Assembly: GCA_013044085.1 (NCBI GenBank)
Contig: JABEVI010000197.1
Location: 1 to 15,636, forward strand
DNA: 15,636 bases
Reading direction: 5' to 3'
From: Steroidobacteraceae bacterium
GTDB taxonomy: Bacteria > Pseudomonadota > Gammaproteobacteria > Steroidobacterales > Steroidobacteraceae
Shown here: positions 14,652 through 15,636 of the stretch, one piece after another
Layout: each line of letters begins with the position of its first letter
Numbering within the stretch: position 1 is the first letter of the stretch
The notes under the pieces: generated by a model
Database searches by the model: none
The model's input: the letters and a program-made list of their open reading frames with translations, nothing else
Told to the model about the DNA's origin: nothing
Made by a program: the position numbers and the translations under genes

Positions 14652-15636
14652 GTCACTTACTGAACGGACAGAGCAGCAGCCTGCCGCAAAGCGACGCTGG
14701 TTGTCCATCGTCGGAATCGGGGAGGATGGCATCGAGGGATTGAACCCCATCGGCAGCGAATTGATTCGATCCGCGGAGATCGTTTTCGGCGGCACCCGCC
14801 ATCTTGCGCTCGCGGCAGCCTTGATTCGCGGCACCTCCCGGCCCTGGGCGAGCCCCTTCGACCGATCGGTCGCCGAGATCCTGGCAAACCGCGGTCGCGA
14901 CGTCTGCGTACTGGCTTCCGGAGACCCGTTTCTGCATGGCGTCGGCAGCCTGCTGTCGGCGCACGTCTCGAGCGAGGAAGCGTGGACGGTGCCCGCGCCC
15001 TCAGCGTTCAGCCTGGCGGCGGCGCGCCTGCTCTGGCCTCTCCCGCAGACCATCCTGCTGTCGCTGTGCGGCCGTTCGACCGATTTGATCCGCCCGCATC
15101 TGCACCCCGGCGCGAAAATTCTGGTGCTCACGTCCGACGAGCAGGCGCCGTCAGCATTGGCGGATCTGTTGTGCCGGATCGGCTTCGGTGGCTCGCGACT
15201 TACCGTGCTCGAATCCTTGGCCGGGCCGCGCGAGCGAATTCGCACCGCGCGCGCGGACACCTTCACGCTCGACGCCATCGACCCGCTCAACACGGTTGCC
15301 ATCGAGGTTGAGGCGGATGTCGGCGCACGCATTCTTGCGCGCGCCGCCGGCTTGGACGATGCATGGTTCGAACATGACGGACAGCTGACCAAGCGCGAAA
15401 TTCGCGCTTTGACCCTGTCGGCACTCGCACCTCGGCGCGGCGAACACCTCTGGGACATCGGCGCCGGGTCCGGCTCGGTGGCGATCGAGTGGCTGCTCGC
15501 CGACCCGTCCCTGAGCGCGACGGCCATCGAGCAGCATGCCGAGCGCGCGGCACGAGTGCGCCGCAATGCCGCTGCGTTCGGTGTACCCCACCTGCGACTG
15601 GTCGAAGGCACCGCACCGCAGGCCCTCGAGGGCCTG
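14650..15636 (+). CDS. cobL: Precorrin-6B methyltransferase/decarboxylase CobL, 3' end cut by window edge
   Basis: CobL methylates C5 and C15 of precorrin-6B and decarboxylates the acetate at C12 to give precorrin-8X. The 329 visible codons hold the complete N-terminal CbiE-type methylase domain: LSIVGIGEDGIEGL (18-31), VFGGTRHL (45-52), VLASGDPFLHGVGSLL (87-102), VPAPSAFSLAAARL (114-127) and LTKREIRALTLSAL (246-259). They also hold the start of the C-terminal CbiT-type domain, with the S-adenosylmethionine loop WDIGAGSGSVAIEW (268-281). The full protein is about 410 residues elsewhere, so about 80 are missing at the right edge. The first 15 residues before the usual beginning are extra; no better ATG or GTG follows. 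The start overlaps that of cobK. Confidence 0.95.
   Translation, partial: MSLTERTEQQPAAKRRWLSIVGIGEDGIEGLNPIGSELIRSAEIVFGGTRHLALAAALIRGTSRPWASPFDRSVAEILANRGRDVCVLASGDPFLHGVGSLLSAHVSSEEAWTVPAPSAFSLAAARLLWPLPQTILLSLCGRSTDLIRPHLHPGAKILVLTSDEQAPSALADLLCRIGFGGSRLTVLESLAGPRERIRTARADTFTLDAIDPLNTVAIEVEADVGARILARAAGLDDAWFEHDGQLTKREIRALTLSALAPRRGEHLWDIGAGSGSVAIEWLLADPSLSATAIEQHAERAARVRRNAAAFGVPHLRLVEGTAPQALEGL

Noticed and set aside
14652..15611. Longer N-terminus for CobK (frame open to 15611)
   Set aside because: It is entirely antisense to the well-supported cobL coding sequence and shows no CobK homology before the nucleotide-binding loop.
1..15636. CRISPR arrays, insertion sequences, tRNA or rRNA genes
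   Set aside because: No regularly spaced repeats, transposase motifs, terminal inverted repeats or RNA-gene signatures were seen. Apart from the control region the window is almost fully coding for cobalamin genes.

Overview
This GC-rich window comes from a bacterium, most likely a proteobacterium. It lies inside a cobalamin (vitamin B12) biosynthesis locus of the aerobic, late-cobalt-insertion type. CobG (an oxygen-dependent precorrin-3B synthase) and CobN (the large subunit of the hydrogenobyrinate a,c-diamide cobaltochelatase) define the pathway type. Genus-level placement is not possible from the sequence alone.

Layout. A 738-bp control region (9345-10082) drives two divergent gene sets. 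The minus-strand set, read leftwards, is cobO (adenosyltransferase), cobN (chelatase large subunit), a fused ChlI-ChlD-type chelatase ATPase, cbiB/cobD (aminopropanol attachment), cobC (threonine-phosphate decarboxylase-like) and cobB (a,c-diamide synthase, cut by the left edge). The plus-strand set, read rightwards, is a DUF1636 ferredoxin-like protein, cobG, cobH, cobI and cobJ. Then comes cobK, inverted on the minus strand, and cobL, cut by the right edge. Within each co-directional set every junction overlaps by 4 to 14 bases, except for an 18-base gap between cobO and cobN. This points to tight translational coupling.

How the genes work together. The plus-strand genes, with cobK, carry out corrin ring modification: methylation at C20, ring contraction, C17 methylation, reduction, C5/C15 methylation with decarboxylation, and methyl migration. 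The precorrin-4 methyltransferase (CobM) and precorrin-5 synthase (CobF) are not in the window. The minus-strand genes take the product onward: a,c-amidation, cobalt insertion, adenosylation, and synthesis and attachment of the aminopropanol arm. So the locus is divided almost exactly at hydrogenobyrinate.

Regulation. Each half has its own cobalamin riboswitch, and the two are back to back. The plus-strand aptamer (about 9755-9954) has the full form with the GCCACTG peripheral element. The minus-strand aptamer (about 9477-9642) is compact and lacks that element. A strong sigma70-like promoter (TTGACA, 17 bp, TGTACT) lies just upstream of the plus-strand aptamer. Downstream of it, alternative pairings that would hide or free the first gene's ribosome binding site can be drawn.

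The items most worth following up are the paired riboswitches of different architecture, the cobK gene embedded antisense inside the plus-strand cluster with its start codon overlapping that of cobL, the roughly 120-residue unrecognised N-terminal extension of CobN, and the ferredoxin-like protein coupled to cobG.
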